Shown one piece after another: positions 8,427-16,993 of a DNA stretch of 64,000 nucleotides. The translations under genes and the position numbers were made by a program. This stretch comes from Silvibacterium bohemicum (GTDB lineage Bacteria; Acidobacteriota; Terriglobia; Terriglobales; Acidobacteriaceae), in the NCBI RefSeq assembly GCF_001006305.1, contig NZ_LBHJ01000008.1, forward strand, positions 124,001 to 188,000. The letters run 5' to 3'. The notes under the pieces were generated by a model, which was given only the letters and a program-made list of their open reading frames with translations, ran no database searches and was not told the origin of the DNA. Each line of letters opens with the position of its first letter. The first letter of the stretch is position 1.

Positions 8427-9886
8427 TACTTCTCTATTACCCCAAGCTCACCAGCCCCAAGAATCGGCGCTTTCCTCTTTCCATCATGGCGCTTGCCGCG
8501 GTGCTCGAAGGCCGCGAGAAGTACGAAGTCGTGGATGGCAATCTCGACCCCGAGCCCGATAAGACACTGGCACGCCTGATCGAGACCAATCATGTGGAGT
8601 TGCTCGGCGTCAGCGTGATGCCGGGTCCGCAGATGGTCTCCGCGATGAACTCGTGCAAGGCGATCCGCGAAAGTTATCCAGATGTGCCTATTGTGTGGGG
8701 CGGATATTTTCCGTCGACTTATCGCGATGCGACGCTCAACGCCAACTACGTGGACTACGCGGTGCGCGGTCAGGGCGAGACTACGCTCCTGGAGTTGATC
8801 GAAGTGGTGCGCGGCCAGCGCAGTCCAGCTCAGGTGGCTGGGCTCTCTTATAAAGAAGGCCGCCAGAAGTTTCACAATCATGAGCGCGCTATGCAGGGTC
8901 CCGACGAATTTCCCTGGATACCCTATGAGCGTGTGCCGGTAGCCAGCTATCTCCGCCCGTCGTACTTCGGCAAACGCACGGGCGCGCACCAGGCCAGCAT
9001 CGGATGCCCTTTCCAATGCAGCTTCTGCGCCGTACATGAGGCCTTCGGCAGCCTGCAGAAGATGGAATCGCCAGCGCGCACCGCTGCCATCCTTCGCCAT
9101 CTCGTCGACAACTACGGAATGGATGGCGTGCAGTTCTACGACATGAACTTCTTCCTCAGCGAAAGCCACACTCGCGAGCTGATGGAAAACCTTGCGCCTC
9201 TCGGGCTGCACTGGTGGTGCGAAGGCAGGATTGATGCCATCTCCCGCTACTCCGACGAGACGCTCGAATGGATTCGCCGCGCCGGCTGCACCATGATCTT
9301 CTTCGGCGCCGAGTCAGGTTCGAACAAGACGCTGAGGGAGATGAAGAAGGGAATCACGATTGAGCAGACCATAGAAGTCGCCAAGCGGATGCGCAAGCTG
9401 GGCATCGTTCCCGAGTTCTCCTTCGTGATCGGAAACCCGCAGAATCCCGAAGAAGACACCCACGAAACCATCTCCTTCATCCGCAAGCTCAAGCGCCTGA
9501 ATCCCGTTTCCGAGATCATCGTGCAGCACTACACGCCCGTTCCCCAGCGGGGCAAGATGTATGGCGGCATCGATGGCGGCATCGTCGGCTTTCCCTCGAC
9601 TATTGAAGAATGGGCCACACCGCGCTGGTACAACTTCACCATTCGCGTCAATCCATCGATGCCATGGTTGCAGCCCAAGACCAAGAAGCTCATCGATAAC
9701 TTCGAAACAGTGGTGGCCGCACGCTGGCCAACCGTGCAAGACATCCGAGCCAGCAAAGCGAGTCGCGTCTTTCTGAAGACCATAAGCGCCTGGCGGTATA
9801 CGACCGGCTTCTACAACAATCCGAAGGAACTGACCATGGCTCAGAAATGGATTCGTCTGCGCCGGCCAAAGGTTGAGAGCATATGA
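8423..9886 (+). CDS. B12-binding-type radical SAM protein 4
   Basis: A 487-residue protein starting at an ATGA overlap with the upstream methyltransferase. The N-terminal B12-binding-type domain (MILLYYPKLTSPKNRRFPLS, then VWGGYFPSTY and VRGQGETTLLELIE) precedes the radical SAM core with C195, C199, C202 in IGCPFQCSFC. The segments FYDMNFFLSE, GAESGSNKTLREMKKG and VIGNPQNPEED complete the expected barrel. The start at the very edge of the first beta-strand and the C-terminal helical tail ending KWIRLRRPK resemble radical SAM protein 1 more than proteins 2 and 3. Substrate unknown. Confidence 0.88.
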   Translation: MILLYYPKLTSPKNRRFPLSIMALAAVLEGREKYEVVDGNLDPEPDKTLARLIETNHVELLGVSVMPGPQMVSAMNSCKAIRESYPDVPIVWGGYFPSTYRDATLNANYVDYAVRGQGETTLLELIEVVRGQRSPAQVAGLSYKEGRQKFHNHERAMQGPDEFPWIPYERVPVASYLRPSYFGKRTGAHQASIGCPFQCSFCAVHEAFGSLQKMESPARTAAILRHLVDNYGMDGVQFYDMNFFLSESHTRELMENLAPLGLHWWCEGRIDAISRYSDETLEWIRRAGCTMIFFGAESGSNKTLREMKKGITIEQTIEVAKRMRKLGIVPEFSFVIGNPQNPEEDTHETISFIRKLKRLNPVSEIIVQHYTPVPQRGKMYGGIDGGIVGFPSTIEEWATPRWYNFTIRVNPSMPWLQPKTKKLIDNFETVVAARWPTVQDIRASKASRVFLKTISAWRYTTGFYNNPKELTMAQKWIRLRRPKVESI

Positions 9887-10608
9887 CGTCCACCGCGACG
9901 CAGGGGAAGAGGGGCATCGGCGCAAAGCTCATCGATTCAGACGAGGCCTATCGCCATTGGGCGCCAACCTATGATTCCACTGCGAATCCGCTGCTTGCGC
10001 TCGAGCAGCGCATCGCCCCGCTCGCGAAGGGAATGTTCCAGGGCAAAGACGTTGTTGACTTGGGCTGTGGAACCGGCCGGTGGTTATCTCGGATAGAGGC
10101 ATGCGCTCCGCAGTCTCTGACCGGTGTCGACAGCAGCGAAGCCATGCTGCGCCAGGCGGCGCAGCGATGCCAGACAGCCACTCGCCTCAAGCAGGCAGAT
10201 TGCGCTGCGAGCGAACTTCCCGATCGCAGCGCCGATTGCATCGTTGCTTCCTTCGTTGTCTCCTACGTCACTGACCTGCAGGCTTTCGCAGGCGAGGCGG
10301 CTCGCCTGCTGCGACCCAATGGCAGCATCTTTGTTTCCGACGTCCATCCCCACGGCCGCTCTTACGGCTGGCGGCGCACCGTCAAGATCGCCGCGGAGTC
10401 CTTCGAGATTGCCACTGAGGATTACACCCTGCAACAATTGATCGCTGCGATGCGCGAGGAAGGCTTCTTGCTCACCGAGCTTATCGAACCATGCTTCGGG
10501 CCTCAGGAGCGTGAGATATTCCGCCGCGCCGGCAAATCCGCCGCCTATAACGATGTCGAAGCCAAGCCCGTAATTTATTGGGCGCACTTCACGAGCGCAT
10601 CGGAATGA
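9883..10608 (+). CDS. SAM-dependent methyltransferase 3 of the radical SAM operon
   Basis: A 241-residue protein with its ATG in a four-base overlap with the preceding stop. Motif I DVVDLGCGTGRWLSRIE lies at about residues 51-67, motif II is GVDSSEAMLRQAAQR, and a LRPNGSIFVSDVHPHGRSYGW segment follows. It belongs to the Methyltransf_11/25-like small-molecule or lipid methyltransferase type. Its stop again overlaps the start of the following amidohydrolase gene, so seven of the eight operon genes are directly joined to a neighbour by overlap. Acceptor unknown. Confidence 0.85.
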   Translation: MTSTATQGKRGIGAKLIDSDEAYRHWAPTYDSTANPLLALEQRIAPLAKGMFQGKDVVDLGCGTGRWLSRIEACAPQSLTGVDSSEAMLRQAAQRCQTATRLKQADCAASELPDRSADCIVASFVVSYVTDLQAFAGEAARLLRPNGSIFVSDVHPHGRSYGWRRTVKIAAESFEIATEDYTLQQLIAAMREEGFLLTELIEPCFGPQEREIFRRAGKSAAYNDVEAKPVIYWAHFTSASE

Positions 10609-11921
10609 TCTCTGCGGCCGCACCCCTCCGGTCCATCGCGGCAACCTCCTCGCAGAGAATTGTCCTCGCCGGTGCGCGCGTCGCCCGCTCGCCATTCAGC
10701 GCGAAACACCGCACGATCGTCGTCGCCGGGCCCTTTATCGAAAGCATCCAGATGCAATGGCTGGACCAGGCACGCTCTCATCGCGGAGACGAGGCGGTCA
10801 TCGATCTCTCCGGTTATACCGTTCTGCCCGGTCTGGTGAATGCTCACGACCACCTGGATTTTTCGATCTTTCCGCGGCTTGGCAACGGACCCTACAACAA
10901 TTGGAAAGAGTGGGCCGCCGACATCTACCATCCTGGCCGACCTCCGATCGATCAGCTGCTACGCGTACCGCGCGAAACCCGCGTCTGGTGGGGTGGCATT
11001 CGCAATCTTCTCTGCGGTGTAACGTCAGTCTCCCATCACAATCGCTATCTGCCTGAGGTCTTCGAAGACGGCTTCCCGGTGAGCGTTCCAGCCGAGTACG
11101 GATGGGCGCACTCCGTTACTGATCCTGAAGAAGTCCGCGAGAGCTACCGCCAAACTCCATCCGACTGGCCATTTCTCATTCACGTTGCCGAAGGCACGGA
11201 CGACGCGGCAGAGGAGGAGTTCGAGCAGCTGCAATCGCTACTGCCCATCGACGAGCGCGTGGTTCTGATACACGCTGTCGGACTCTCTTCCCGGCAATGG
11301 AAGACGGTTGAGCAGGGCCACGCCGGACTCGTCTGGTGCCCATCCACCAATCTCTTCCTGCTAGGCCGCACTTTGAGCGTCGAGCAGATGCGAAGACTGC
11401 CCAACGCAGCTTTGGCCACCGATTCTCCTCTGACCTCGACACGCGACCTGCTGGACGAGGTTCGTTTTGTCCACCGCGAGATGGATGCACCGGCGCCATT
11501 GCTCTATGAGCTGGTAACCACCAAGGCTGCTCGCCTGCTCCGTCTGAATTCAGGGCAAGGGGAGCTGAAACCGGGAGGCCACGCCGACCTGATCGCGACA
11601 AAAGATATGTCCGGCGATCCATCGGAGACCCTTGCCGGCATCTCATGGCGTGACATAGAGCTGGTCATGCAGGCTGGCAAGGTCATGCTCGCCTCCGCGG
11701 AGATCGCCGCACGCCTTCCGGAAGAGCTGCGCAGCGGCATGGAGCGGATCTTCGTCGACGGAACAAAGAGATTCGTTCGCGCTCCTGTGCAGAAGTTGCT
11801 GGACGAAACCCAGACTGTCTTAGGCCGGCCCCTCTCGATTACCGGCAGAAGTGTTGAGAGCGAAGGGCCATCGGATGCCATCCTTTGCCCCAGCTCCACC
11901 CCTGCCTACGCCCTTCAATAG
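10605..11921 (+). CDS. Amidohydrolase-superfamily enzyme (TRZ/ATZ-like)
   Basis: A 438-residue protein; the ATG at 10605 overlaps the preceding TGA, so the upstream extension to 10578 is dropped. After an N-terminal beta-sandwich part, LPGLVNAHDHLDF supplies the H81-x-H83 metal pair. FLIHVAEGTDD and VVLIHAVGLS supply the further histidines, and LATDSPLTS supplies the metal-binding aspartate. That is the one-metal pattern of cytosine-deaminase/chlorohydrolase-like members. GQGELKPGGHADLIA is the usual closing segment of the sandwich domain. As last gene of the radical SAM operon it could remove an amine, amide or protecting group at the end of a pathway; this is inference. No terminator is recognisable after it. 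Confidence 0.83.
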   Translation: MISAAAPLRSIAATSSQRIVLAGARVARSPFSAKHRTIVVAGPFIESIQMQWLDQARSHRGDEAVIDLSGYTVLPGLVNAHDHLDFSIFPRLGNGPYNNWKEWAADIYHPGRPPIDQLLRVPRETRVWWGGIRNLLCGVTSVSHHNRYLPEVFEDGFPVSVPAEYGWAHSVTDPEEVRESYRQTPSDWPFLIHVAEGTDDAAEEEFEQLQSLLPIDERVVLIHAVGLSSRQWKTVEQGHAGLVWCPSTNLFLLGRTLSVEQMRRLPNAALATDSPLTSTRDLLDEVRFVHREMDAPAPLLYELVTTKAARLLRLNSGQGELKPGGHADLIATKDMSGDPSETLAGISWRDIELVMQAGKVMLASAEIAARLPEELRSGMERIFVDGTKRFVRAPVQKLLDETQTVLGRPLSITGRSVESEGPSDAILCPSSTPAYALQ

Positions 11922-11961
11922 GTCCCGCAACCGTCTCGGGTGTCAGCAGATTGCAGATATT

Positions 11962-11977
11962 TGTCGCCTGTTTGTCA
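11962..11977 (-). promoter_or_regulatory. Weak, inverted copy of the 11-bp-phased repeat upstream of the response regulator
   Basis: On the plus strand TGTCG at 11962 and TGTCA at 11973 are 11 bp apart. Read on the minus strand this is TGACA-N6-CGACA, a degraded form of the element at 1975, 14620 and 24710. It lies 102 bp before the regulator gene and would fit autoregulation. The match is weaker than the other three sites. An AT-rich TATATAAG stretch just before the ATG is too close to serve as a -10 box. Confidence 0.4.
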
Positions 11978-12078
11978 TTTGCGGGCATTGCCGTTGGGAT
12001 TTTGCCCAGGGTAGGCGAAAATAGAGGTAGCGGAATGAACGCGTCTCAATTGTGTATATGTATATATAAGAGTGAAGC

Positions 12079-12756
12079 ATGATACTTGTGATTGAAGACG
12101 ATCCCGGGATTCAGAAAGTACTGCACCGCCTTTTCACCTCCGAAGGCTTTCAGGTGAAATCTGCCCACGACGGAAAAGAAGCGCACGAGGCCATGAAAGG
12201 CACCGCGCCCGAAGTCGTGATCCTGGATTTGATGCTGCCGGGCACCTCGGGCAAAGAGCTGTGCAAGGCTCTGAAGCAGGTTTTTCCCGCAGTGCCGGTG
12301 CTCGTATTGAGCGCGGTCTCCGATGTGACCGATAAGGTTCTACTCCTGGAGCTGGGTGCGGACGACTATGTGACCAAACCCTTCAGCCCGCGAGAGCTGC
12401 TGGCCCGCGTGCAGGCGGCGATTCGCCGCCAAGCCAAGCCGCAGCCCGTGAATACCTACTCGTTCGGCTCCGTCAAAGTGGATTTCGTGAAGATGGAGGC
12501 GGTCCGGGAAGGTCGAGTCGTCGCTCTCACCGCGCACGAATTTCGTCTTCTGAAGTTCATGCTGGAAAACGTCGACCGGGTTCTATCGCGCGAAGAGCTG
12601 CTGAACCATGTGTGGGGCTATAACTGCTACCCCTCGACGCGGACTGTCGACAATCAGATCCTGAAGCTGCGGCAGAAGCTCGAAACCGATCCTGCCAACC
12701 CCCAGTACATACGCACCATGCACGGCATGGGTTATAAATTCGTCGGCCAGACCTAA
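12079..12756 (+). CDS. OmpR/PhoB-family response regulator
   Basis: A 225-residue protein. The receiver domain (1-~115) has the acidic pair D7-D8, phosphoacceptor D50 in VVILDLMLPG, a VLVLSA switch strand and K102-type lysine in DDYVTKPFSP. The C-terminal winged helix (about 130-225) has the family signature segments LTAHEFRLLKFMLEN, SREELLNHVWGYN, RTVDNQILKLRQKLE and IRTMHGMGYKF. It sits 36 bp before its histidine kinase gene and between the radical SAM operon and the glycosyltransferase genes. OmpR-type winged helices bind direct repeats about 11 bp apart. Such repeats occur in three promoter regions of this locus, which makes this protein the obvious candidate binder. That link is inferred. 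Confidence 0.93.
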   Translation: MILVIEDDPGIQKVLHRLFTSEGFQVKSAHDGKEAHEAMKGTAPEVVILDLMLPGTSGKELCKALKQVFPAVPVLVLSAVSDVTDKVLLLELGADDYVTKPFSPRELLARVQAAIRRQAKPQPVNTYSFGSVKVDFVKMEAVREGRVVALTAHEFRLLKFMLENVDRVLSREELLNHVWGYNCYPSTRTVDNQILKLRQKLETDPANPQYIRTMHGMGYKFVGQT

Positions 12757-12792
12757 AAGAACCGGAGAGAGTGAGAGGAGGACCGAACAGTT

Positions 12793-14580
12793 ATGCGCAT
12801 GCGGACCATCCTCCTGCTCTCTGTGATATCCCTCACCTGTGGGATCACTTCGATGAGCCTTTTCGTGCTGCACAGCAGCCTCGAAAAGCAGATCCATAAC
12901 AACCTGGTCGCCGATCTTTCCAACTCCACTCAAACCTTCCAAAACCTTCAGCTGGAACGGCAGCAAATGCTGGATCATGAGGTCGACCTGCTGGCCGATC
13001 TGCCCAGCCTCAAGGCGCTCATGACCTCCAACGATTCGAACACCATCCAGGATGGTGGCTTCGAGTTCTGGAGGGTCAGCGGCAGCGACTTCTTTGCACT
13101 GATGGATGTTTCGGGATCGCTGGCCGCGGTTTATAGCAGCCCGGCTCTCACCGAGCGCTCCGATCTGGGGCGCCAGCTGAATCTCCTGCTGAACTCGAAA
13201 CAGCAACAGCACTATCTCTATACGAACCATCGCCTCTATCAGGTAGCGTTTCGTCCCTTGTATTTTGGATCGGACTCCGGTGGCACGTTGCTCGGCTCCG
13301 TCGTCGCGGGCTACGCGCTGGATGAGCGCATCGCGAAGCAGGTGCGTGAAGCGGCCTCCGCCGAAGTGATCTTCGTCGCCGCGGATCAGATCATCTCGAG
13401 CACGCTGGGCCCGAAATATGATGGCTCGCTGCACAAACAGGCGAGTGAGCTCTCGCAGCTGGATTCTCAAGACGATATCTGGCTGGGCAAAGAGCATTAT
13501 CTGGTGGCCTCGCTTCCCATCCCCACGCTTTCGACGTCGCCGGTGCACCTGCTGGTTCTGAAGTCCTTTGACCAGGCGAGCGGATTCGTCATGAAGCTCA
13601 ACCGCCTGCTGCTCGGTCTCGGACTGGTAGTCGTGCTGGTCAGCACGTTGCTCGCGCTCTATGTGTCGGGCACCATCACGCGTCCGCTGGATGCGCTCCT
13701 GGCCGGCGCTCGCGCCATCGGCTCCGGGAACTTCGACTACAAGTTCACCCGTGGCGGCGCCAGGGAATTGAATGAGCTGAGCGAAGCCTTCGACCAGATG
13801 CGCAATCAGCTGCGAACCTCGCAGCAGGAGCTGGTGGAGTCCGCGCGCCTCGCCATCATCGGCAGAATGGCGAGTTCCATCTCCCACGATCTTCGTCATT
13901 ACCTCTCGGCCATTTACGCGAATGCGGAGTTCCTGAGCCATCCTGCGACCCCGGCCGTCGAACGCGAAGAGCTGATGGCCGATGTCAAACTTGCCGTCCA
14001 TGGCATGACCGACGTGATCGAGTCGCTGCTCATCTTCAGCCGCACCGGCCGGTCGCTCCATCCCTCGTACGAGTCCGTCAACCTGCTCATCGAGCGCTCG
14101 GTCTCCGTCATCCGTATGCATCCGGATGCGCAGTCGGTGATCATCGTCATCGAGCCGCTTGCCCCGATCACTGCGTGGATCGACGCGAGAATGGTGGAGC
14201 GAGCTATTTGCAACCTGCTCATCAACGCAGTTCAGTCCGCATCGAAGAGCGGCTCCATGCCCGGACATCCGCAAGCCGCGGTGTGTGTGTCTCTGACTGA
14301 AACTTCGTCTGCCATCGAAATCCGCGTCGCTGACAACGGTCCCGGAGTTCCGGAGAGCATCCAGGAAACGCTGTTCGAGCCGTTTGTCAGCGAAGGAAAA
14401 AAGCGCGGTATCGGCTTGGGCCTCACCATCGCCAGCAGGGTCGCGCAGGAGCACGGAGGGGCGATTCAGCTTGAGACCTCGCGTCCGGGGCAGACGGTCT
14501 TCGTGTTTTCTCTGCCCAAGCCGGTGCTCGCCTCCCCGGAGCTTCGTGAAGAAGGCGAACCGGTCACTCTTCCGTCCTAG
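12793..14580 (+). CDS. Membrane sensor histidine kinase (HAMP, HisKA, HATPase)
   Basis: A 595-residue protein preceded by AGGAGG. Transmembrane segment 1 covers about residues 5-27. An extracytoplasmic sensor region of about 245 residues, rich in helices and without a recognisable cofactor motif, ends at transmembrane segment 2 (LLLGLGLVVVLVSTLLALYV, about 274-293). A HAMP domain follows (SGTITRPLDALLAGARAIG). The H box SISHDLRHYLSAIYANAEFL places the phosphorylated histidine at H365. The N box (AICNLLINAVQSA), G1 (VADNGPGVP) and G2 (RGIGLGLTIASR) boxes are intact. It pairs with the regulator directly upstream. The signal sensed is unknown; an envelope or osmotic cue would fit the neighbouring polysaccharide genes. 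Confidence 0.92.
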   Translation: MRMRTILLLSVISLTCGITSMSLFVLHSSLEKQIHNNLVADLSNSTQTFQNLQLERQQMLDHEVDLLADLPSLKALMTSNDSNTIQDGGFEFWRVSGSDFFALMDVSGSLAAVYSSPALTERSDLGRQLNLLLNSKQQQHYLYTNHRLYQVAFRPLYFGSDSGGTLLGSVVAGYALDERIAKQVREAASAEVIFVAADQIISSTLGPKYDGSLHKQASELSQLDSQDDIWLGKEHYLVASLPIPTLSTSPVHLLVLKSFDQASGFVMKLNRLLLGLGLVVVLVSTLLALYVSGTITRPLDALLAGARAIGSGNFDYKFTRGGARELNELSEAFDQMRNQLRTSQQELVESARLAIIGRMASSISHDLRHYLSAIYANAEFLSHPATPAVEREELMADVKLAVHGMTDVIESLLIFSRTGRSLHPSYESVNLLIERSVSVIRMHPDAQSVIIVIEPLAPITAWIDARMVERAICNLLINAVQSASKSGSMPGHPQAAVCVSLTETSSAIEIRVADNGPGVPESIQETLFEPFVSEGKKRGIGLGLTIASRVAQEHGGAIQLETSRPGQTVFVFSLPKPVLASPELREEGEPVTLPS

Positions 14581-14619
14581 CACCTGCCCATCCTCTTGTC
14601 TTTATCGATCCGTCATCTT

Positions 14620-14635
14620 TGACAAAAGCATGACA
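14620..14635 (+). promoter_or_regulatory. 11-bp-phased TGACA direct repeat upstream of the glycosyltransferase operon
   Basis: TGACA starts at 14620 and 14631, within the 18-base element TGACAANNGNNTGACATT shared with the sites at 1975 and 24710. A poorer third unit (CGACC) follows in phase at 14642. It lies about 100 bp before the probable start of the first glycosyltransferase gene, in the 158-bp gap after the sensor kinase. TTGACA at 14619 could also serve as a -35 box, but no matching -10 is evident. Confidence 0.6.
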
Positions 14636-14738
14636 TTGCATCGACCGCCATCGGACAACACCATCCCTCCCAGCCGCTACCTTAAGAATCGCGGAGCATC
14701 TTTCCATGAGGGAGAGACTCCAGGGAGATCCCGATCAG

Positions 14739-15884
14739 ATGCGAGTAGCCCTCGTTCATCATTGGTTTGTTTCGCTGGGCGGCGGAGAGCGCGTCGCCGA
14801 GGCGATGGCCGCCATGTACCCTGAGGCCGACATTTTCACCTTGGTGGCGGCCCCGGAGATGGTCCCGGAATCGCTTCGCAGCCACACCATGCACACGTCG
14901 TTTTTGAACCGTCTCCCCTTTGCCCGCAACATCTACCGGCATTTGTTGCCGTTGTATCCGATGGCAGTGGAGCAGCTCGATCTGACCGGTTATGACCTCG
15001 TCCTGACTTCGGACAGTGGACCCATGAAAGGCGTCATCCTTTCGCCCTCCGCGCTTCACGTCTGCTATTGCCACGCTCCCATGCGTTACATCTGGGACCA
15101 GTACCACGAGTACCGCAGCCATATGGGCCGCTTCGCGCGCGCATCTTTCGGATATACGGCGCATTACGTTCGGGGATGGGATCATCTCGCCGCCCAGCGT
15201 GTTACCCAGTTCGCCGCCAACTCGCACTATGTCGCCTCGCGGATCAGGCAGTATTACGGGCGCTCAAGCACGGTCATCTATCCGCCCATTGATACCGCCT
15301 CGTCCTATCTTGCCGAAACTCAGAGCGATGCGTACCTGACCGTAGGAAGGTTAGTCTCCTACAAGCGGATAGATCTTCTCATCCAGGCCTGCAATAAGCT
15401 CTCGCGGCGGTTACGAATCATCGGCACCGGGCCGGAAGAGGCGCGATTGCGTTCCATGGCTGGCAAAACCATCGAGTTCCTCGGCAATGTCGACAATGAG
15501 ACCCTGTGGAACGAGTACGCCAACTGCCGGGCCTTCCTCTTCGCCGCCAACGAAGATTTCGGAATGGCCCTGGTCGAGGCTCAGGCCTGCGGACGGCCGG
15601 TCATCGCACTTGGCAAAGGTGGCGCCCTGGAGAGTGTTGTATCCCTGGATCACGCGGCCAATCGCGGCCAATCGACCGGCATGTTCTTCGGCGAACAGAC
15701 GCCGATGGACGTTCAAAGCGCCATCCTGCGCTTCGAGATGGAAGAGCACAGGTTCAATCCTCATGTCATCCGGCAGAAGGCGCAGCGCTTCGGAGCCGAT
15801 GTCTTCCGCCGCAGCCTTGGCGATCTGATCGATGGAGCATTGCACGTCTCCAACGCGGAGCGTGAACTGCAGCTATGCCTCTGA
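14739..15884 (+). CDS. GT4-family glycosyltransferase (WbaZ-like)
   Basis: A 381-residue protein if the ATG at 14739 is used; a further in-frame ATG at 14706 would add 11 residues. The downstream start is preferred because relatives begin with MRVALVHHWFVSLGGGERV, as here. The N-terminal Rossmann domain includes CYCHAPMRYIWDQY. The C-terminal domain has VGRLVSYKRIDLLIQA, the EDFGMALVEAQACGRPVIA donor-binding segment with the E-x7-E-type pattern, and a terminal helix. The family transfers sugars, often mannose, from nucleotide sugars to lipid-linked glycans in the cytoplasm. Its end overlaps the next gene by 10 bp. Confidence 0.87.
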   Translation: MRVALVHHWFVSLGGGERVAEAMAAMYPEADIFTLVAAPEMVPESLRSHTMHTSFLNRLPFARNIYRHLLPLYPMAVEQLDLTGYDLVLTSDSGPMKGVILSPSALHVCYCHAPMRYIWDQYHEYRSHMGRFARASFGYTAHYVRGWDHLAAQRVTQFAANSHYVASRIRQYYGRSSTVIYPPIDTASSYLAETQSDAYLTVGRLVSYKRIDLLIQACNKLSRRLRIIGTGPEEARLRSMAGKTIEFLGNVDNETLWNEYANCRAFLFAANEDFGMALVEAQACGRPVIALGKGGALESVVSLDHAANRGQSTGMFFGEQTPMDVQSAILRFEMEEHRFNPHVIRQKAQRFGADVFRRSLGDLIDGALHVSNAERELQLCL

Positions 15885-16993
15885 AGCGTCGCCAGGCCGT
15901 GATCGATGCGCGATGGCTGCGCACGGGAATCGGCCGCTACATCCTCACCCTGCTTGCCAACCTGAAACAACACATCCCTGACATCGAACTCATCGGCATT
16001 ACGTTGCCGCAAAACGTGAAGACCATTGCGCCCTATTGCGACAGGGTAGTCGCCGTCGACTGCGGCATCTATTCGATCGCGGAGCAGCTGCGGTTGCCGT
16101 TTGTGAACCCCGGCGCCTCCGTATTCTGCGCGCCGCATTACAACATCCCCGTACTACGCCGCGGCCCGATGGTGGTCACGGTCCACGACCTCACGCATCT
16201 CTTCATGCCGGCCTACGCCAAGCGCCTGAGCGCCTCTGTCTATGCCAAACCGATGTTGCGAATGGCCACTGCGCGCGCCTCCCACATCGTTACTCCGTCG
16301 AACTACACCAAGGAAAAGATGGTCGAGCATCTGGGTTCGAACCCGGAGAAGATCACTGTCATTCCGGGCGTCGTGGACGATGTATTCCATCTCCAGGACA
16401 AAAGCGTCGCGACAGAAACGGTGAGACGGGAATATGGAATCGACCGGCCCTATTTTCTCTTTGTCGGATCCGCTGCGCCCCACAAAAATCTGGAGCGGTT
16501 GCTCGTTGCCTACCATCGTCTTTGCTCTCGCCGATCCGATGCACCCTTGTTGATTCTGGCGATGGCTAAGGACATTCCTTCACATCTGGGCGGTACAAAC
16601 CTACATAAGCTCATCGACCATCCCAGTATTCGCCGCATGCTCGCCATTGATGATGCGGCTTTGAGCAGTCTTTATGCAGGAGCCACGGCGACGATCGTGC
16701 CTTCTCTTGAAGAGGGCTTCGGATTGCCTGTAGCCGAATCGATGGCCTGCGGCACACCGGTGCTTTGTTCCCACCGTGCGTCGCTTCCCGAAGCCGCAGG
16801 CGACGCCGCTCTCTCCTTCGACCCAGAGTCGGAAGAAGAAATGACCGACGCCATGCTGAAGCTGATCGATTCTCCGGATATGGTGAAGGATTTAATTGAG
16901 GCCGGTTTGCAGCGCGCCGCACTCTTTACTCGCGATCGAGCCGCCAGCGCCTATGCCGAGGTGCTGGCTTCCGTGCTCGAGGTCCACGCTTAG
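15875..16993 (+). CDS. GT4-family glycosyltransferase
   Basis: A 372-residue protein starting 10 bp before the end of the previous gene. The N-terminal domain contains IDARWLRTGIGRYILTLL and a VVTVHDLTHLFMP segment typical of mannosyltransferases of the WbdB/PimB type. The C-terminal domain has FLFVGSAAPHKNLERLLVAY, then ATATIVPSLEEGFGLPVAES with the nucleotide-sugar-binding glutamates, and GTPVLCSHRASLPEAAGDAA. It is convergent with the GT2 gene, and the two stop codons interlock: TAG at 16991-16993 on this strand and TAA at 16990-16992 on the other. Donor and acceptor sugars are unknown. Confidence 0.88.
   Translation: MPLKRRQAVIDARWLRTGIGRYILTLLANLKQHIPDIELIGITLPQNVKTIAPYCDRVVAVDCGIYSIAEQLRLPFVNPGASVFCAPHYNIPVLRRGPMVVTVHDLTHLFMPAYAKRLSASVYAKPMLRMATARASHIVTPSNYTKEKMVEHLGSNPEKITVIPGVVDDVFHLQDKSVATETVRREYGIDRPYFLFVGSAAPHKNLERLLVAYHRLCSRRSDAPLLILAMAKDIPSHLGGTNLHKLIDHPSIRRMLAIDDAALSSLYAGATATIVPSLEEGFGLPVAESMACGTPVLCSHRASLPEAAGDAALSFDPESEEEMTDAMLKLIDSPDMVKDLIEAGLQRAALFTRDRAASAYAEVLASVLEVHA

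Noticed and set aside
12583-14583. A 666-codon open frame antisense to the sensor kinase
   Set aside because: It mirrors the regulator and kinase genes and has no domain, ribosome-binding site or independent codon pattern; long antisense frames are common at this base composition.
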